Shown in pieces: positions 9,703 through 21,205 of a stretch of 64,000 nt of DNA. The notes under the pieces are model-generated. The model did not search any database and was not told the DNA's origin. It saw nothing but the letters and a program-made list of their open reading frames with translations. The stretch lies in contig OV050030.1 in the NCBI GenBank assembly GCA_920105625.2, positions 75,097,900 to 75,161,899 of the forward strand. Reading direction: 5' to 3'. A program made the translations under genes and the position numbers. Source of the DNA: Clusia tigrina (taxonomy: Eukaryota; Arthropoda; Insecta; Diptera; Clusiidae). The stretch's first letter is position 1; each line of letters begins with the position of its first letter.

Positions 9703-12405
9703 TGTCTACATAAAATGACGCTAGAAATACGAAAGAGGCAAAAAGCAAGCGTGCAAAAAAAACATTTCACGAATCAAAAACATTGTTGAAACCAATGCTA
9801 AAAGGGAAGAGAAAACTTTGTGCGCTGCAGAACTGAAATACCGCTTGGGCATTCTGGAGTCATACTTCAAACAATCTTTAACAAGTCAATCTAATGTTGA
9901 AGAGCTTCATGAAGCTGAATGTTGTCGCAATGAGGTGGAAGGCATATACATAACAGCAAGACTTTGTACACAGTCGCAGTTGGGGGATGATACCCTCAAT
10001 TCAAAAATGTCAACATCAACATGGTCAATTCCAGTACTGATTTCAAAATTGCCAACTTTGAAATTGCCTACATTCAGCGGCAAGTACTCTGAAATTTTAA
10101 ATTTCATTGTATCATTCAACCAAATAATTGATTTAGAATTAAATTTAGCATATCTCGAAAAATTCAATCACTTAATCAATTGTCTCGCAGGCCAAGCGCT
10201 TCAAACGGTAATGGCATTCCAGGTAATACAAGATAATTATCCAAAGACTTTAGCACAGTTAAAGGTATGTTATGATAATTCGACAGTTATTTTTTTGGAA
10301 AATATTTCTCTTCTTTGATTTACCTACTATTTCCAAACGCAGCAGCACGCAATTGAGAAGTCTTATGGATAACGATTCTGCTCTTTATAGATCGCTGTTG
10401 TTATACACATAGTAATACAAAGGTGTGATGAGGAGTCTAAACGTAAGTGGAAGGAATCGGTCGATTTCCAAACATTACCGACATGGGATGCTGGCACCAC
10501 TGTAATTGACAGGCATTGCCACTATTTGGAGACACTAGATGATACGCAATCCAACGTTGCAGAAATTCAATAGACCAATAATCCATATAAAAAACAAAAA
10601 GGTTATTCATTCGGTTTGACTAAATCGTCGTGCCAATTGTACACAAACTCAAATCACAAAATTGCCGCTTGTGATCGTTTCAAGTCAATGGATGTGGCTC
10701 GTCGTTTTGAAACTGTAAAGTGGCTTAGTCTGTGCTTCAAATGTTTCTCGAAGGGACATCAACAGTCAAATTTCAGATCCAATTTTCGTCGCAAAATCTG
10801 CTGTCAACGTCATAACAACATGCTTCATCATCATAACAAACATAATTCTTATAGTGTTCCGCCGAATTGACGGGCAGCGCAACAACTGTCATCATTTCCT
10901 ACGCCGAATTTTCCATCTAATTCGAAGGATGCTGTCAGACACACGCATGCGGACAACTCATCAATAGATCGTATTATCCTTGCAACTCCTATGGTGATGG
11001 TTCGAGATGCAGCTTGGGTAGAGCTCTACTGGACTCATGCTCACAGGGAAACTTCATTACATAAACTTCTCATAAAAATTAAAATTGCCGGGGCAAAACA
11101 CAATATTGAGATTCAAAGTATTGGAAACTCGTCTACAAACATCAAGTACAAATATTAGGCTACAATCAAATCGAAATGCAATGGATTGGAGCTGCCTCTT
11201 ACATTCTGCATAACATCGCACATCACCTACCAGCCTGACGAGAAAATCTAAGTCATATCTTGGAATATTCCATCGAATATAGAACTTGCGGATGAGCAAT
11301 TCTACAACTCGAGTCGGATAGACATATTATTGGGAACTGAGAGATTTTTTAGTATTTTGTCTATAGGTCAGATAAGACTTAGCGACAATCTCCCCATTTT
11401 AGTATATAGTATTAAATGGGAAGACAAGGAGAAGCAGAAGTCTGTGTTCCAGGTAGCTGTGGCATCGAACTATGTACTCGATGGGATCAGCAAGCACAGC
11501 TCACACTTACTCAGTTTGCGTGTAGTCGTTTGGCTTTTTAGATTCTGCCACAAATTTACCAAAACATAGGAAAGCGGCTTTGAAACAGCCTCACCTTCCC
11601 CGCAGGAGCTACTACATGCATTATATAGCATTGTATGGAATATACAGCAACACTATTTTTCGGATGACATTCGTTTATTGAACAAAAATTTACCAGCCAG
11701 TAGCGCAATTAAATATTTGAATCCGTTCCTGGACAACACTGGCAGATTTACACTGCTCAAGGTAGGTGGTGGGCAAACTTGCCAGAATCACGCAAGCATC
11801 CTGTTCTGCTGCCAAGCAAATACGAATTTGTGTACCGGTACGTCCAACATCAATGCCAGGCTCACAATTGAAGAATTGTCAACAATCTTGATCGAGATAG
11901 AGGCATTTCTCAATTCTCGCCCGATAACTCCACTCTCATCTGACCCGAGCGATTATGATGTATTGACTCTGGCTCACTTCTTCATCGGCAGCTCACTTAA
12001 AATCTTGCTAGAACGCTATGTACCTGATAGTAATGATCACCTCGAAAAATGAGCACGAGTAACCGGCATCAAGCAACTGTTCTGGAAGCGACGGGTACAC
12101 GACTACGTGAACGAGCAACAGATGCACACAAAATGGATCGATGACCATGCTAACGTTGCCAATGATGCGATGGTGATTATTCATAATGACAATTTGCCAC
12201 CTATACATTGGCAACTAGGTCGGTTAACTGTGTTCCCGGGAGAGATGAGCGTGTCAGAATTGGCGATGGTCGTACTGCTAAAGGAGTTGTTCGGAGACCC
12301 ATACGGAAGCTTGCACTATTGCCTGTTTGAAAGTAATTCCAACGGGGCTGGAATGTTGGATCATGCTGTATTTTCCGCTGCTGGTTTTTTCTATTTTACT
12401 CTTTT
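9703..12405 (+). pseudogene. BEL-2: decayed BEL/Pao gag-pol
   Basis: A second, more decayed BEL element. Gag is recognisable from about 9820 (AELKYRLGILESYF), with the DUF1759 motif KLPTFSGKYSE near 10065. A zinc-knuckle region (LYTNSNHKIAACDRF, then LCFKCFSKGH) lies at 10616-10790. Protease follows at about 11050-11450 (LPLTFCITSHI, then SRIDILLGTERFF). RT and most of RNase H are deleted: the sequence passes to the pre-integrase segment near 11690 (LNPFLDNTGRF) and then to the integrase C-terminus (FLNSRPITPL at about 11910; HWQLGRLTVF at about 12208; RPIRKLALLP near 12300 in another frame). Many stops and shifts are present and no LTR pair was found. Confidence 0.78.
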
Positions 12406-12446
12406 GAAATGAACCGCTTAATGCACATACATATGAACATACATAC

Positions 12447-12474
12447 GAGGGCGGATTGATATTGAAGCTACCTA
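12447..12474 (+). repeat. Mariner terminal inverted repeat, low-coordinate end
   Basis: 28 bp starting GAGGGCGGATTGATATTGAA; the exact reverse complement is at 13702-13729. It borders the 3' side of the transposase gene. Confidence 0.9.
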
Positions 12475-12508
12475 AGTAGGAAAAAAACATTTTTTTTTCA
12501 AAAACCAT

Positions 12509-13555
12509 TTATTTCTCAACATAGTCTCTATTTACTTCGACACACTTAATAAGACGATATTCCAACTTTTTTATACCATCTGAATAATACGATTTCGGGA
12601 ACCCCTCAAAATACGCGTTAGCTTCGGTAATCACTACTTCGTTTGAGATGAATCTTTTTCCTGCGAGCCATTTTTTCAAGTTTGGAAACAGGAAAAAGTC
12701 ACTAGGAGCTAAATCTGGACTATTAGGTGAATGATTAACCAATTCGAAGTGTATTTCACGTAATTTTAGCATCGTATCTAATGCTGTGTGAACCGATGCG
12801 TTGTCTTGAAGAAAGAGCATTTTTTTCTTCTTTAAATGTGGTCGTTTTTCCTTGATTGCATCAATCAATTGATCTAATAATGCACGATTATACTTTCCTG
12901 TGATTGTGGAGCATTTTTCAAGATAATCGATGAGCAATATTCCGTGTGCATCCCAAAATACAGTGGCCATAGCCTTGCCAGCCGATTTCACTGTCTTCGC
13001 CTTCTTCGGAGCACTTCCACCAGTTTGCACCCATTTCGATTGATTTTTGGTTTCAGGTGTGTAGTGGTGGACCCACGTTTCATCAACAGTTATTAATCGA
13101 CGCCAAAAATCAACAGGATTACGCTTTATCATGTCCAAACACCGCTGTGAAGTGGTCTGTCGAACTCGTTTTTGTTCGACACTGAGCAAACGCGGCACCC
13201 ATCTTGCCGATAGCTTTTTCATATGCAAATGTTCATGCAAAATGTTGAACACACGTTCATATGATATGTTTACCATTTCAACAATCTCACGCAACTTGAC
13301 TCGGCGATCATTCATAACGATATCGAGGATTTTCTTGATATTTTCTTCAGTAACCACCTCTTTTGGCCTTCCTGTTGATGGTATTGTTGCAGTGCTTGTT
13401 CGGCCGCGCTTAAAATCAGCAAACCAATATTTTACCATGTAATCTGACGGAACAGACTCCCCGTAATGTTTATCGAGCTTTTCTTTTGTCTCTTTCGCCG
13501 TTTTCCCTTTCAAATAATAGTGTTTAATCACTGCACGAAATTCGCTTTTTTCCAT
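12509..13555 (-). CDS. Mariner transposase, 348 aa, intact
   Basis: Cut-and-paste transposase of the mariner family, acting in the nucleus on the element's inverted repeats at TA targets. Residues 1-110 form the paired helix-turn-helix DNA-binding region. The linker motif WVPRLLS is at 119-125 (family WVPHEL). The catalytic triad is D158 (TVDETWVHH), D251 (LQDNASVH) and D286 (SPDLAPSDFF), with 34 residues between the last two, the canonical DD34D signature. The length of 348 is normal for mariner. The ATG at 13555 is the first in frame and the stop at 12509 lies 35 bp inside the repeat. There are no stops or shifts. One motif differs from the usual HSPYSPDLAP (here HSPNSPDLAP, Y to N), so intact coding does not prove activity. 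Confidence 0.93.
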   Translation of the reverse strand: MEKSEFRAVIKHYYLKGKTAKETKEKLDKHYGESVPSDYMVKYWFADFKRGRTSTATIPSTGRPKEVVTEENIKKILDIVMNDRRVKLREIVEMVNISYERVFNILHEHLHMKKLSARWVPRLLSVEQKRVRQTTSQRCLDMIKRNPVDFWRRLITVDETWVHHYTPETKNQSKWVQTGGSAPKKAKTVKSAGKAMATVFWDAHGILLIDYLEKCSTITGKYNRALLDQLIDAIKEKRPHLKKKKMLFLQDNASVHTALDTMLKLREIHFELVNHSPNSPDLAPSDFFLFPNLKKWLAGKRFISNEVVITEANAYFEGFPKSYYSDGIKKLEYRLIKCVEVNRDYVEK

Positions 13556-13701
13556 TTTTCAAGAAACACAAAAGTTGCTTATTTCAAACGACTACAACAA
13601 ATAAACTAATCGATGAATTTGGGTGAAATTTTAACAGCTGACGTTTGACAGATCGCAATTTCCAAAAAATAAGTTTTTGTGTTTGTGCTGCCATCTAGCT
13701 C

Positions 13702-13729
13702 TAGGTAGCTTCAATATCAATCCGCCCTC
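13702..13729 (-). repeat. Mariner terminal inverted repeat, high-coordinate end
   Basis: Reverse complement of 12447-12474. It lies about 150 bp upstream of the transposase ATG, so transcription probably starts between this repeat and 13555. Confidence 0.9.
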
Positions 13730-13731
13730 TA

Positions 13732-14040
13732 TGTACATGCTAATCACTTGAAAATTAAGAAAGAATAAACTTGTTGTATTAAAAGCATCAAACGATGGTA
13801 CGCATTTTTTATTTGCTAGTTGGATCTTGACTTTTATTAAAAGTTTTGAACTTATAGTAGAAAACGATTTACTATACAGAGCGTATACATATATAAAAAT
13901 GAAAAGTGCCGTCCTGGGTCAAGAAAAATCAATAAGTCTCCACCACAAAAAGAAAAAGGTAATCAAAGCTCATATCATCGAAAGAATCAAGAAAACAGCA
14001 ATAAAAAAATTTCAAGAAAAATAACTACCTATAAACTAAA
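13732..14040. other. No gene recognised
   Basis: A short lysine-rich open frame (13827-14024) has no family features. AATAAAC occurs near 13765, so this may be the trailing LTR of BEL-2 split by the mariner insertion, but no matching 5' LTR was found. Confidence 0.4.
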
Positions 14041-14044
14041 CGAA

Positions 14045-14215
14045 ATTAATCTTTCTAATTCTTGACCCTCCAAGTTATAACGATTTATAAAATAAATTTC
14101 AACCAAAATACTAAGCTGTCACTAAATAATTTATAACAAAGTTATTATATCTCCGAATCTGTACTTCGGAATCAGACACTCCAGAATATAAAGATTAAAT
14201 ATATAAAAAAAAACT
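14045..14215 (+). repeat. Diverged copies of the 8575-type leader repeat
   Basis: Two segments (near 14055 and 14165) carry variants of the CAGACACTCCAGAATATAAA-type unit also seen at 8575-8905. The gypsy gag scrap follows, consistent with a leader location. Confidence 0.5.
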
Positions 14216-14359
14216 AGAGAAGAAATTCAGGACACCGTAAGGACACCGAAAGCTAAATTAAGTCAAGTTTATATAAATTATACACAGTTATATATAAGTG
14301 AATACGAAAAAAAGAGTCTGAAAACTCTGTTAAATTTATTAAACAAACAAGAAATCAAA

Positions 14360-14752
14360 CAAAGAATGTTGTATTGTAATTATTGTGACAAAGACCATAA
14401 AACGAAAAACTGTCTTAAACTAAACAAAACATAATAGTTCAACTGGACTGGAGTTAATCAAAATATAAAAAAAAATTAATATATTGACTCTATCAATAGA
14501 TCATATAAATGAAATAGCTGCAAGGGCGACCGCCAGTTTGAAAACGCAGATAGACACGCTGACAATAGAAATACACTCCCTTAAAACAGTAGATTCAATT
14601 GTGGAATATGCAGATATAAAGATAGGTCTGTGATAAACTGTAATGAGTCCCTTGGCGCAGTAAAAAGTTTGCGCGAATTTATTGGATATTCTAACGATTA
14701 TGTCTCTAGGAGACAAGCAGTTATTGTGATGATAATAAATTCCTGAGAATCT
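14360..14752 (+). pseudogene. gypsy gag scraps
   Basis: At about 14365 the frame MLYCNYCDKDHKTKNCLK contains a Cys-His knuckle (C-x2-C-x3-H-x4-C). Further on, the frames HINEIAARATASLKTQID and SLREFIGYSNDYVSRRQA resemble gag segments of insect gypsy elements of the 17.6/297 type. The pieces are out of normal order and interrupted, so they may come from rearranged or nested copies. Confidence 0.5.
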
Positions 14753-14774
14753 GCCTTCCCACATCTCAACGAGG

Positions 14775-15865
14775 AAAGCCTGAGTCCTGAGGCGAATGTT
14801 TGCCAGCTACTTCAGCCACAGGATCCTGCTCTGCGAGTTAGAAAAAGGAATGGAATCACACAAGGTTAAAGGAGGAGTTCCCCTAGGATCGGTGCATGGA
14901 CCGCTACTCCGGAATGCTATGCTCGACGGCATCCTCCACTTACTGGTCCCTTATGGTGTCAAAATCATCGGATACGCGGACTACATAGAATTGGTAGTTA
15001 CAGCGAAATACTCAGAGGAAGTAGTAGCAGAGGCCAACCCAACTGTGGCTACCGGCGGAAGATGGATGACAAGCGTTCGACTTAACTTGGCTGAACACAA
15101 GACCGTGGCAATCCTGGTTTCGTATCCCAGGGTATTCGAGGTAGTGAAAATAAGAGTTGGTAGATGTACCATAACCACCATTCCACAGCTAAAGTACTTA
15201 GGCGTGTAGACATCTGCGGGTTCAAATGACATCTGCGACACGTGGGAGCTAAGGCAGCACAAACATGTGCTCTCCTCTGTCGAATAATGTCCATCGAGGG
15301 GGGATCCAGGGAGCGAAAAAGGCGACTCATCGCTGGGGTGGTGAGAACCATTATTCTCTATGGGGGCCAATATGGGCCAAAAAGCAGATATGAAGACTTA
15401 CGTCAAAATCATTAAGGCACCATACAGAAGAAGTGTGCTGTAAGTAATCTGCTCATACCGCACCTTGTCCACAGATGCCACCTTGGTGATAGCCGGTATG
15501 ACTCCCGTGAACCTGCTGGCGAAAGAGGGGATGAACTTCTACCACAGCAAAGGACATACGCGACAAGTGTAGAATGGCACTTGTCAATTGCAAAGCGGAG
15601 GTCCTTTTAAGAGTGGCAGGCCCAGTGGGATACATGGCTCATCCTCAATAAGTTCATTGCGTTGCGATATGCCACGCATATGTGCTACCGCCACCATGGG
15701 ACACACAGAATAACAGCGACGACCGATACTTGAGCTACACGAAGTTTCGTTAGCGAGCGGCTCACCTGTCAACTATGTGCTACCATCGATAGGGTGGCCC
15801 CCACACTCATCAGAGAACGCCTGGCAGACGGACGAACAGGAGACACAACAGAGGCGCTGACTATC
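14775..15865 (+). pseudogene. R1-clade non-LTR retrotransposon, RT C-terminal part
   Basis: The frame from 14796 reads KVKGGVPLGSVHGPLLRNAM (family GGVPQGSVLGPLLWN), then IIGYADYIELVV, where the catalytic YADD has become YADY, then LNLAEHKTVAILVS and LKYLGV. After frameshifts, pieces such as RRLIAGVVRTIILYG and SFVSERLTCQLC carry on the thumb and tail. A relative with about the same coverage is on the minus strand at 60640-62065. The copy is 5'-truncated, has stops, and lost a catalytic Asp. Confidence 0.75.
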
Positions 15866-15867
15866 GA

Positions 15868-17095
15868 GTGAGACTTGGAGAACGGGTATGCCAGATGGAA
15901 CTACTTACGATGCCGTGTTCCACTGTTGACTTGCTTCTTGGCCTAGATTTTCTGAAGAAGCTAGGTGCAACTATACAATGCGTCCACCAAGGAACCCCAG
16001 ACCGAAGGCATCCAAACACAGGATACCATATCGTGCTCTATCCAGGCAGAAGCCATCAAGAGATTATAATTAATATATTTGTGGCTACTGAGCTGAGTAA
16101 GCCATCAGTTACGTCCAACATCAGGACTCACAAAATAGTGATGTATGATGAGAGGACCATCAGGCACCAGTACTATCCCTGGAACCTAGCTCAGCAGGCA
16201 ATCATCAATATTGAGGTGGACGAATTACTGGCAAAAGGGTGTATTGAACCATCTCATAGCCCACACAGCGCAGCTATCATGTTGGTAAGGGAAAAAAACG
16301 GAAGATGGCGGCTGTGCATCGCTTACCAACAGTTAAACGCCAGATCTGTACCAGATGCCTACCCTCTTTCGCGGATCCACCACTTACTGGACCGCTTTCG
16401 CAAAGTCCAGCACATCACCAGTCTGGACTTAAAGAGCGACTATTGGCAAATCCGCATGGAGGAGAAAAGCAATGAGTATACGGCGTTTACGGTACCTGGC
16501 AGAGCCTTTATCAGTGGAAGGTCATGCCTTTCGGTCTACATTCGGCAACGTTCCAGCAAGCTTTGGACCAGGTGATTAGCTCCGACCTAGAGCCATACGC
16601 GTTTGCCTACTTCGATGATATTATCGTCATGGGGAAGATACTAGAAGAGCACAAACAAAATCTAACCGAAGTATTAAGACGTTTGCGACAAGCAAAAATG
16701 TGAATTGTTTCGGAAGGAGTTAAAATAACTAGGTCATATGGTCAGCAGTAAGGGCATCCACATAAAACGAGATAAAATCGCTGCAATTCGAAAACTTAAA
16801 GACAACCCCCTTGCCAAAACATACATAACATAAAGAATTGCGACGCTGTCTGGGAATAGCGTCCTGGTAGCGGAGTTTCGTTCCAAACTTCGCTAAGACT
16901 ATACACCCCCTGACGTTATTCCTTAAGAAGGGAAAGCATTTCAAATGGAGTGACGTTCAACAAGAACCGTTCGAACAACTGAAGCAGCAGCTAGCCGATG
17001 TTCCAGTTCTTGCATGCCACGATTTCAAGAAATTTACCGATGCCTGCGATTACGGACCTGGGAGGTTCTTACCTTAGAAATTGAGGGATCTGAGC
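15868..17095 (+). pseudogene. gypsy pol fragment (protease end, RT, RNase H start)
   Basis: One 235-codon frame begins in the protease tail (VDLLLGLDFLKKLGATI). It then enters RT with SPHSAAIMLVREKNGRWRLC, AYQQLNARSVPDAYPLSRI and ITSLDLKSDYWQI. After a frameshift near 16510 it gives MPFGLHSATFQQALD and YFDDIIV (the YxDD box, near 16610), then degraded connection and RNase H sequence with several stops to about 17095. It is clearly Ty3/gypsy and truncated at both ends. Confidence 0.85.
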
Positions 17096-17109
17096 GAGTG
17101 ATAGCCGTC

Positions 17110-17555
17110 CAAAAGTCATTACATTTAATTAGCAAAGACATCATAAAAGTTACTGAACTTCTCGATGGCAATCTTTAACTCTTCGTTAAAGACACCCTCA
17201 CCCCAGAAAAGTTCCTCGCAGCAAAAGAACTCCATGGGATCTGTTCCAAGAACCATGAAAACTTGAACTGCACCAAAAGTACGGTGTACCTTAACCACAT
17301 AGCTGAGGACGAAATCGCGAAAAAAAAATATCTTCACATGGAGTAATTTCGGCAAATAATTTTAACAAAACCATTGAAAATAATATATCATATCCCGGAA
17401 AAAATTAAAATCTCTTGGTGTACAATAAAAGTTAGAGAGTACATTCCCTATCTCATGCGGTGCAAGAGTTGTCAATTGCTGGGACACACCGCTAAATACT
17501 GCAAAAAATCTCCAGTTTGCGTTAATTGCACTAAACCACCAATTCTCTCACTTTC
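17110..17555 (+). pseudogene. I-1 ORF1 (gag-like) remnant with zinc knuckle
   Basis: LISKDIIKVTELLDGNL parallels ISKDIISISELRDGTL in the second copy at 21615. After shifts comes PYLMRCKSCQLLGHTAKYC, a C-x2-C-x4-H-x4-C knuckle, then KKSPVCVNCTKPP. ORF1 normally has more zinc fingers and a long C-terminal tail; both are deleted, and ORF2 starts within 15 codons of the knuckle. Confidence 0.7.
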
Positions 17556-17562
17556 CCCTTTA

Positions 17563-18208
17563 ATGTTTAAATTGCTACAATGGAATATCAAAAGATACTT
17601 CAACAAATTACACGAGCTCGAAGGTGTTCTTGAGAGGTGTTCTTATCAAAGAACACCTCTCAAGCCTTATCTCACTGCAGGAAACCCACTTGCCTTTTAA
17701 CCTCTCCCCAAATACACCAAATCAATATTCAGGATACTTCCTAAACTTACCTCACAACAAGAAGAGCAGACAAGGAGTACTTATTAAAAAATCTATTCCA
17801 CATAACTACATAGCACTTCAATCTAGTATAGCTACAATTGCTCTAGAAATAGATTTGGGATTTAAGTCTACCATAATTTCTATGTACATTTCACCACAAC
17901 AAGTCTGTACTTCCCAGGATATTAATAATATTTTACACCAATTTCGCACTCCAATTATTATAGCAGGAGATTTCAATGTTTGGAGTCCACAAAGGGGTTG
18001 CTCTTCTTGCAATCATAGAGGGAAAATTCTGGAAAACATTGTCTTATCTAATAATCTCATTGTTTTAAATTATGGTTTACCCACCCATTTTTCCACACAC
18101 AAAACGTTCACATACATAGATTTGGGCTTATGCTCCAGTTTCATTGCACCAAAATTAACCTACAACACGCTTTCAAACAAAGCAGTGACCATTTCCACTA
18201 ATCACTGA
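17563..18208 (+). pseudogene. I-1 ORF2 endonuclease domain
   Basis: APE-type endonuclease that would nick the target DNA. The start is MFKLLQWNIKRYF at 17563 (family LLQWNI). After a shift at about 17630-17660 it continues SLISLQETHLPFN (catalytic QETH), then IIIAGDFNVWSPQRG (GDFN) and TFTYIDLGLCSS. The expected SDH is changed. The frameshift sits exactly at a perfect hairpin (17629-17664). It is non-functional. Confidence 0.8.
17629..17664. repeat. Perfect 16-bp inverted repeat with 4-nt loop
   Basis: The arms are CTTGAGAGGTGTTCTT (17629-17644) and its exact reverse complement (17649-17664), separated by ATCA. They lie inside the endonuclease coding region at the point where the frame is lost, which suggests a template-switch mutation. 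Confidence 0.9.
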
Positions 18209-19349
18209 TACGTACACTGATCGATATACAAACAGCTATGAAAACAACACCAAAACCCACATTTATCACCGATAAAGATGACTTGCTAATGTCCCAATAG
18301 CCCAGCCACAAGATTTTATTTGTAAGACCCCGGATTCTTACAATATGAAGAAAGAAACTGCAGTGTTAACTAAAGGATTACGACACGCAGCGCACTTTGC
18401 AATTCATCAAACCAGTCATAGTTTTGTTAAGGTGTCCCCTGGTGAAGCTCTGAGTTTTCGAAATTACGAACTCAAAATTGAATACAAGCAGAACAGAACA
18501 ACTCGTAACCTTATTAACTATTAAAAATCGAACGCAAAGTTCAAGTAAAAATCAAAAGAATGCAAAAGGGCAGGCCTTGAAAAACTCACAGAAACCATCA
18601 TCAAATCCAAAAAAAATATGGTCAGATATAAAACGTCTTTCCAGCTGGTACAAACCAAATAACATCCAATTATCAAGAAAACCAACGGTCCCATATTCTC
18701 TCCTAAAGATATATCAAATTACTTTGCATCCAGTTAAGGATCATTGTCAGAAATAATTTATTTGCCAGGCTAAATATAATTAAATACCTTTCTTCTAAGC
18801 ATAGTCTAATTCACATATTAATACTAGTCAACGTAACAAGGTCACTTATTTTTTAAAAATATATTATGGTCTTGCAATTTATGGCCACTGTCCGAAAAGT
18901 AATATTAAGTCTGTCCACCATATCACACTACCGTTTGCAGGTGCATTCGTGCATAGCCAACATCGCCTATGAAGTTATATTAGCAGAAGCTGGGCTATCA
19001 TCTATCTCTGATCGTGCTATACATAACACGATGAGATTAATTCCTAAACTACTCTGCTGCAACAATAAAATCCTTTACCACAATGTCAAAAATAGCCTAC
19101 ATTATAGACGTAACTTCAGTTATGAATCTATCATTATTAGATGCATAAATAATGCCAAGGAGATGGGTTTATCAACATCCCCAATACTAAAAGTTCCCAA
19201 TAAATCTCCTCCGTAGCACCTCATGCGGACCTCATTTCTTCTAAGACTTAATAAATACGACAAACACTTCACAGCACACACCGTGTATCAAAAACTCTTC
19301 CTAGAATATTACGAAGAGCTGAAATGTAAGCACTGGAAATTTATCTTCC

Positions 19350-20100
19350 CAGATAGGTCTATATTGGAACAGAGCACACACTTTCATCGAAGTAGTCGAT
19401 AACAACGGCAACACCATCACAGCTGCACATCTTGAGCACTTCTGTTCTGTTTTCATAGCTGAAGCTACCGCGATTTTGAAGGCCGTGGAATTCGCATCAT
19501 CCACAAAACGCAAATTCGTGATTTGCACAGATAGCTATTCAGCTATTTCCGCGCTCCAGAAAGAGTCCTACAACAGTCTCCTGGTAACACTTATTTGCGA
19601 AATACTGATCCAACACAGTGACAACATTAAAATCATGTGGACACCTAGTCACGTGAGAATACGAGGATATGAGCTAACTGACAACAAAGCTTCTTTCATT
19701 CAAATCTTCTTTCATTTAAAAGAGACCTCTCTCATTGGAAAAATTCGGACTGCATTAATACCACACACTGTTATGTTGCTATTAACCCCACAAGAATGAA
19801 ACCAATCTTTCCTGCATCGAGTCCCCGTATAGAGTTAAAAATATGTGTACGGCTTCGGCTTGGTCACTCCAGCTTGACCCACCAACACATTCTCAATGGT
19901 TCACATCCTGTATCATGTCCACACTGCAACTCTCCGACACTGACTGCGTTCATTTTAACAACAACAGATTTAAAATATTCCCAAACTTAACCCCTTCAAA
20001 TTCATTAAAATTCGTGCAATCCGATACCACATGTAAATACTACAACTTTTGTCATCAAACAAATATTTTAAACAGTATACAAAGTTCAATTAGTATATAA
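19350..20100 (+). pseudogene. I-1 RNase H and C-terminal tail
   Basis: Across two frames the RNase H motifs are visible: HFCSVFIAEATAILKAVEF (catalytic Glu region), VICTDSYSAISAL (Asp) and IMWTPSHVRIRGYELTDNKA (His and last Asp). The tail RLRLGHSSLTHQHIL and a Cys pair (CPHCNSP) match I-clade ends. RNase H in ORF2 is a feature of the I group, which supports the clade call. Confidence 0.8.
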
Positions 20101-20199
20101 TCTGAAGACCCTGGCAGCTAGTGCTAGCGTTGCAATGTAAAATAATAATAATGTTATTATTTTTCAAGTAATAATAATAATAAAAATATATTAAATAGT

Positions 20200-21205
20200 T
20201 AATATTTTCGGGGTAAAAACTATTTTTATGAATTAACAAAATTAAAGCATTATGATGCAATAATAGGTATAGACCTACGAAAAAGAATAAATAGGAATCT
20301 TAAGTTGAAAGAAATTCAATTAGAATATGAAAAAGAGAAAATAGAAAAGTTGAATTATAATGAATTTGAGGAGAAAAATAATCTCAACATAGATGAGAGT
20401 GTTTCTGAAAAAGTGAGAGAGGAATTACTAAAAATACAAGAACTAATGAACCAATATGGGTAAAAGGGTATCCCTATCCATTGTTAGCAAATAACTTTGT
20501 AAGAGAGGAAATAGAGCGACTTTTAAAATATAATATAATGAGACAATCGCGTTCACCTTACAATTCCCCCGTATGGGTGGTACCAAAAAAAAAGTTTTAA
20601 GGAAGACGGTAGTAAATATATAGAAAACTCAATTGAGAATACAATTTTTGATCGTTATCCGATTCCCGACGTCAGTGTAATTGTGTCCAACCTTGGAAAA
20701 TCCAAATATTTTACTACACTTGACCTAGAGGTCAACCAAATTCTTATCAATGAGAAGATGAAGAAAAAACTGCTTTCTCGGTTAATGACGGGTCGTATGA
20801 ATTCAAGACAATGGCATTCGGTCTCAAAAATGCTGCCTCCATATTCCAGAGAGCGGTAGATGATATTTTAAGAGACTCTTTAGGGCAAATATATCATATT
20901 TATATGAATTAATCATATTTTCAGAAACATCAAGTACTGAAATCACTAAATAATGCTAATATGCGAATTTCAAGAGACAAAATTCTTCAAAGAAGAAATT
21001 GAATTCCTTGCTTTTTTAGAAACACAGAATTATATAAAAACGGATCCTCAAAAAGTAGATACTATAAGAAACTTTGGAGAATCAGAAACCCTTAGACAAT
21101 TAAGGTAATTTCTCGGTTTGGCTGGAAATGAAAGAAATTTTGAAAAAAAACTATGCTCTTATAGTCAAACCAATGACTGAATATTCAAAGGCACCAAAGT
21201 CTCCG
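20200..21205 (+). pseudogene. gypsy (17.6/297-like) protease-RT fragment
   Basis: DAIIGIDLRKRINRNL is the protease tail; then YPLLANNFVREEIERLL-type sequence, YNSPVWVVPKKK, DRYPIPDVS, KYFTTLDLE and FKTMAFGLKNAASIFQRAVD give RT. The YxDD box is ruined (YMN then a stop near 20910). Downstream come LNNANMRISRDK, NYIKTDPQKVDTI and NPMTEY-type connection sequence. It is broken by stops and one-base shifts. Confidence 0.82.

Larger units (their letters stand above)
12446..13729 (-). mobile_element. Mariner (DD34D), full length
   Basis: About 1.28 kb long, with perfect 28-bp terminal inverted repeats (GAGGGCGGATTGATATTGAA followed by GCTACCTA) at 12447-12474 and 13702-13729. TA dinucleotides flank it at 12444-12445 and 13730-13731, as expected for mariner. 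It encloses one uninterrupted transposase gene on the minus strand. It is inserted just beyond the BEL-2 coding end. This is the most intact DNA transposon here and could be autonomous. Confidence 0.92.
17110..20195 (+). mobile_element. I-clade non-LTR element, internally deleted (I-1)
   Basis: The pieces are in I-clade order: an ORF1 scrap and zinc knuckle (17110-17555), endonuclease (17563-18208), the region before RT (18230-18760), C-terminal RNase H (about 19350-19710) and tail (RLRLGHSSLTHQHILNGSHP). The 3' end is followed by TAA-type repeats (about 20140-20190), as in the Drosophila I element. Most of the RT core is missing between about 18760 and 19100. A second copy of the same family begins at about 21212. 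Confidence 0.8.

Noticed and set aside
13827..14024. Lys-rich 65-codon frame
   Set aside because: There is no homology signal, promoter or neighbouring element part to support it.
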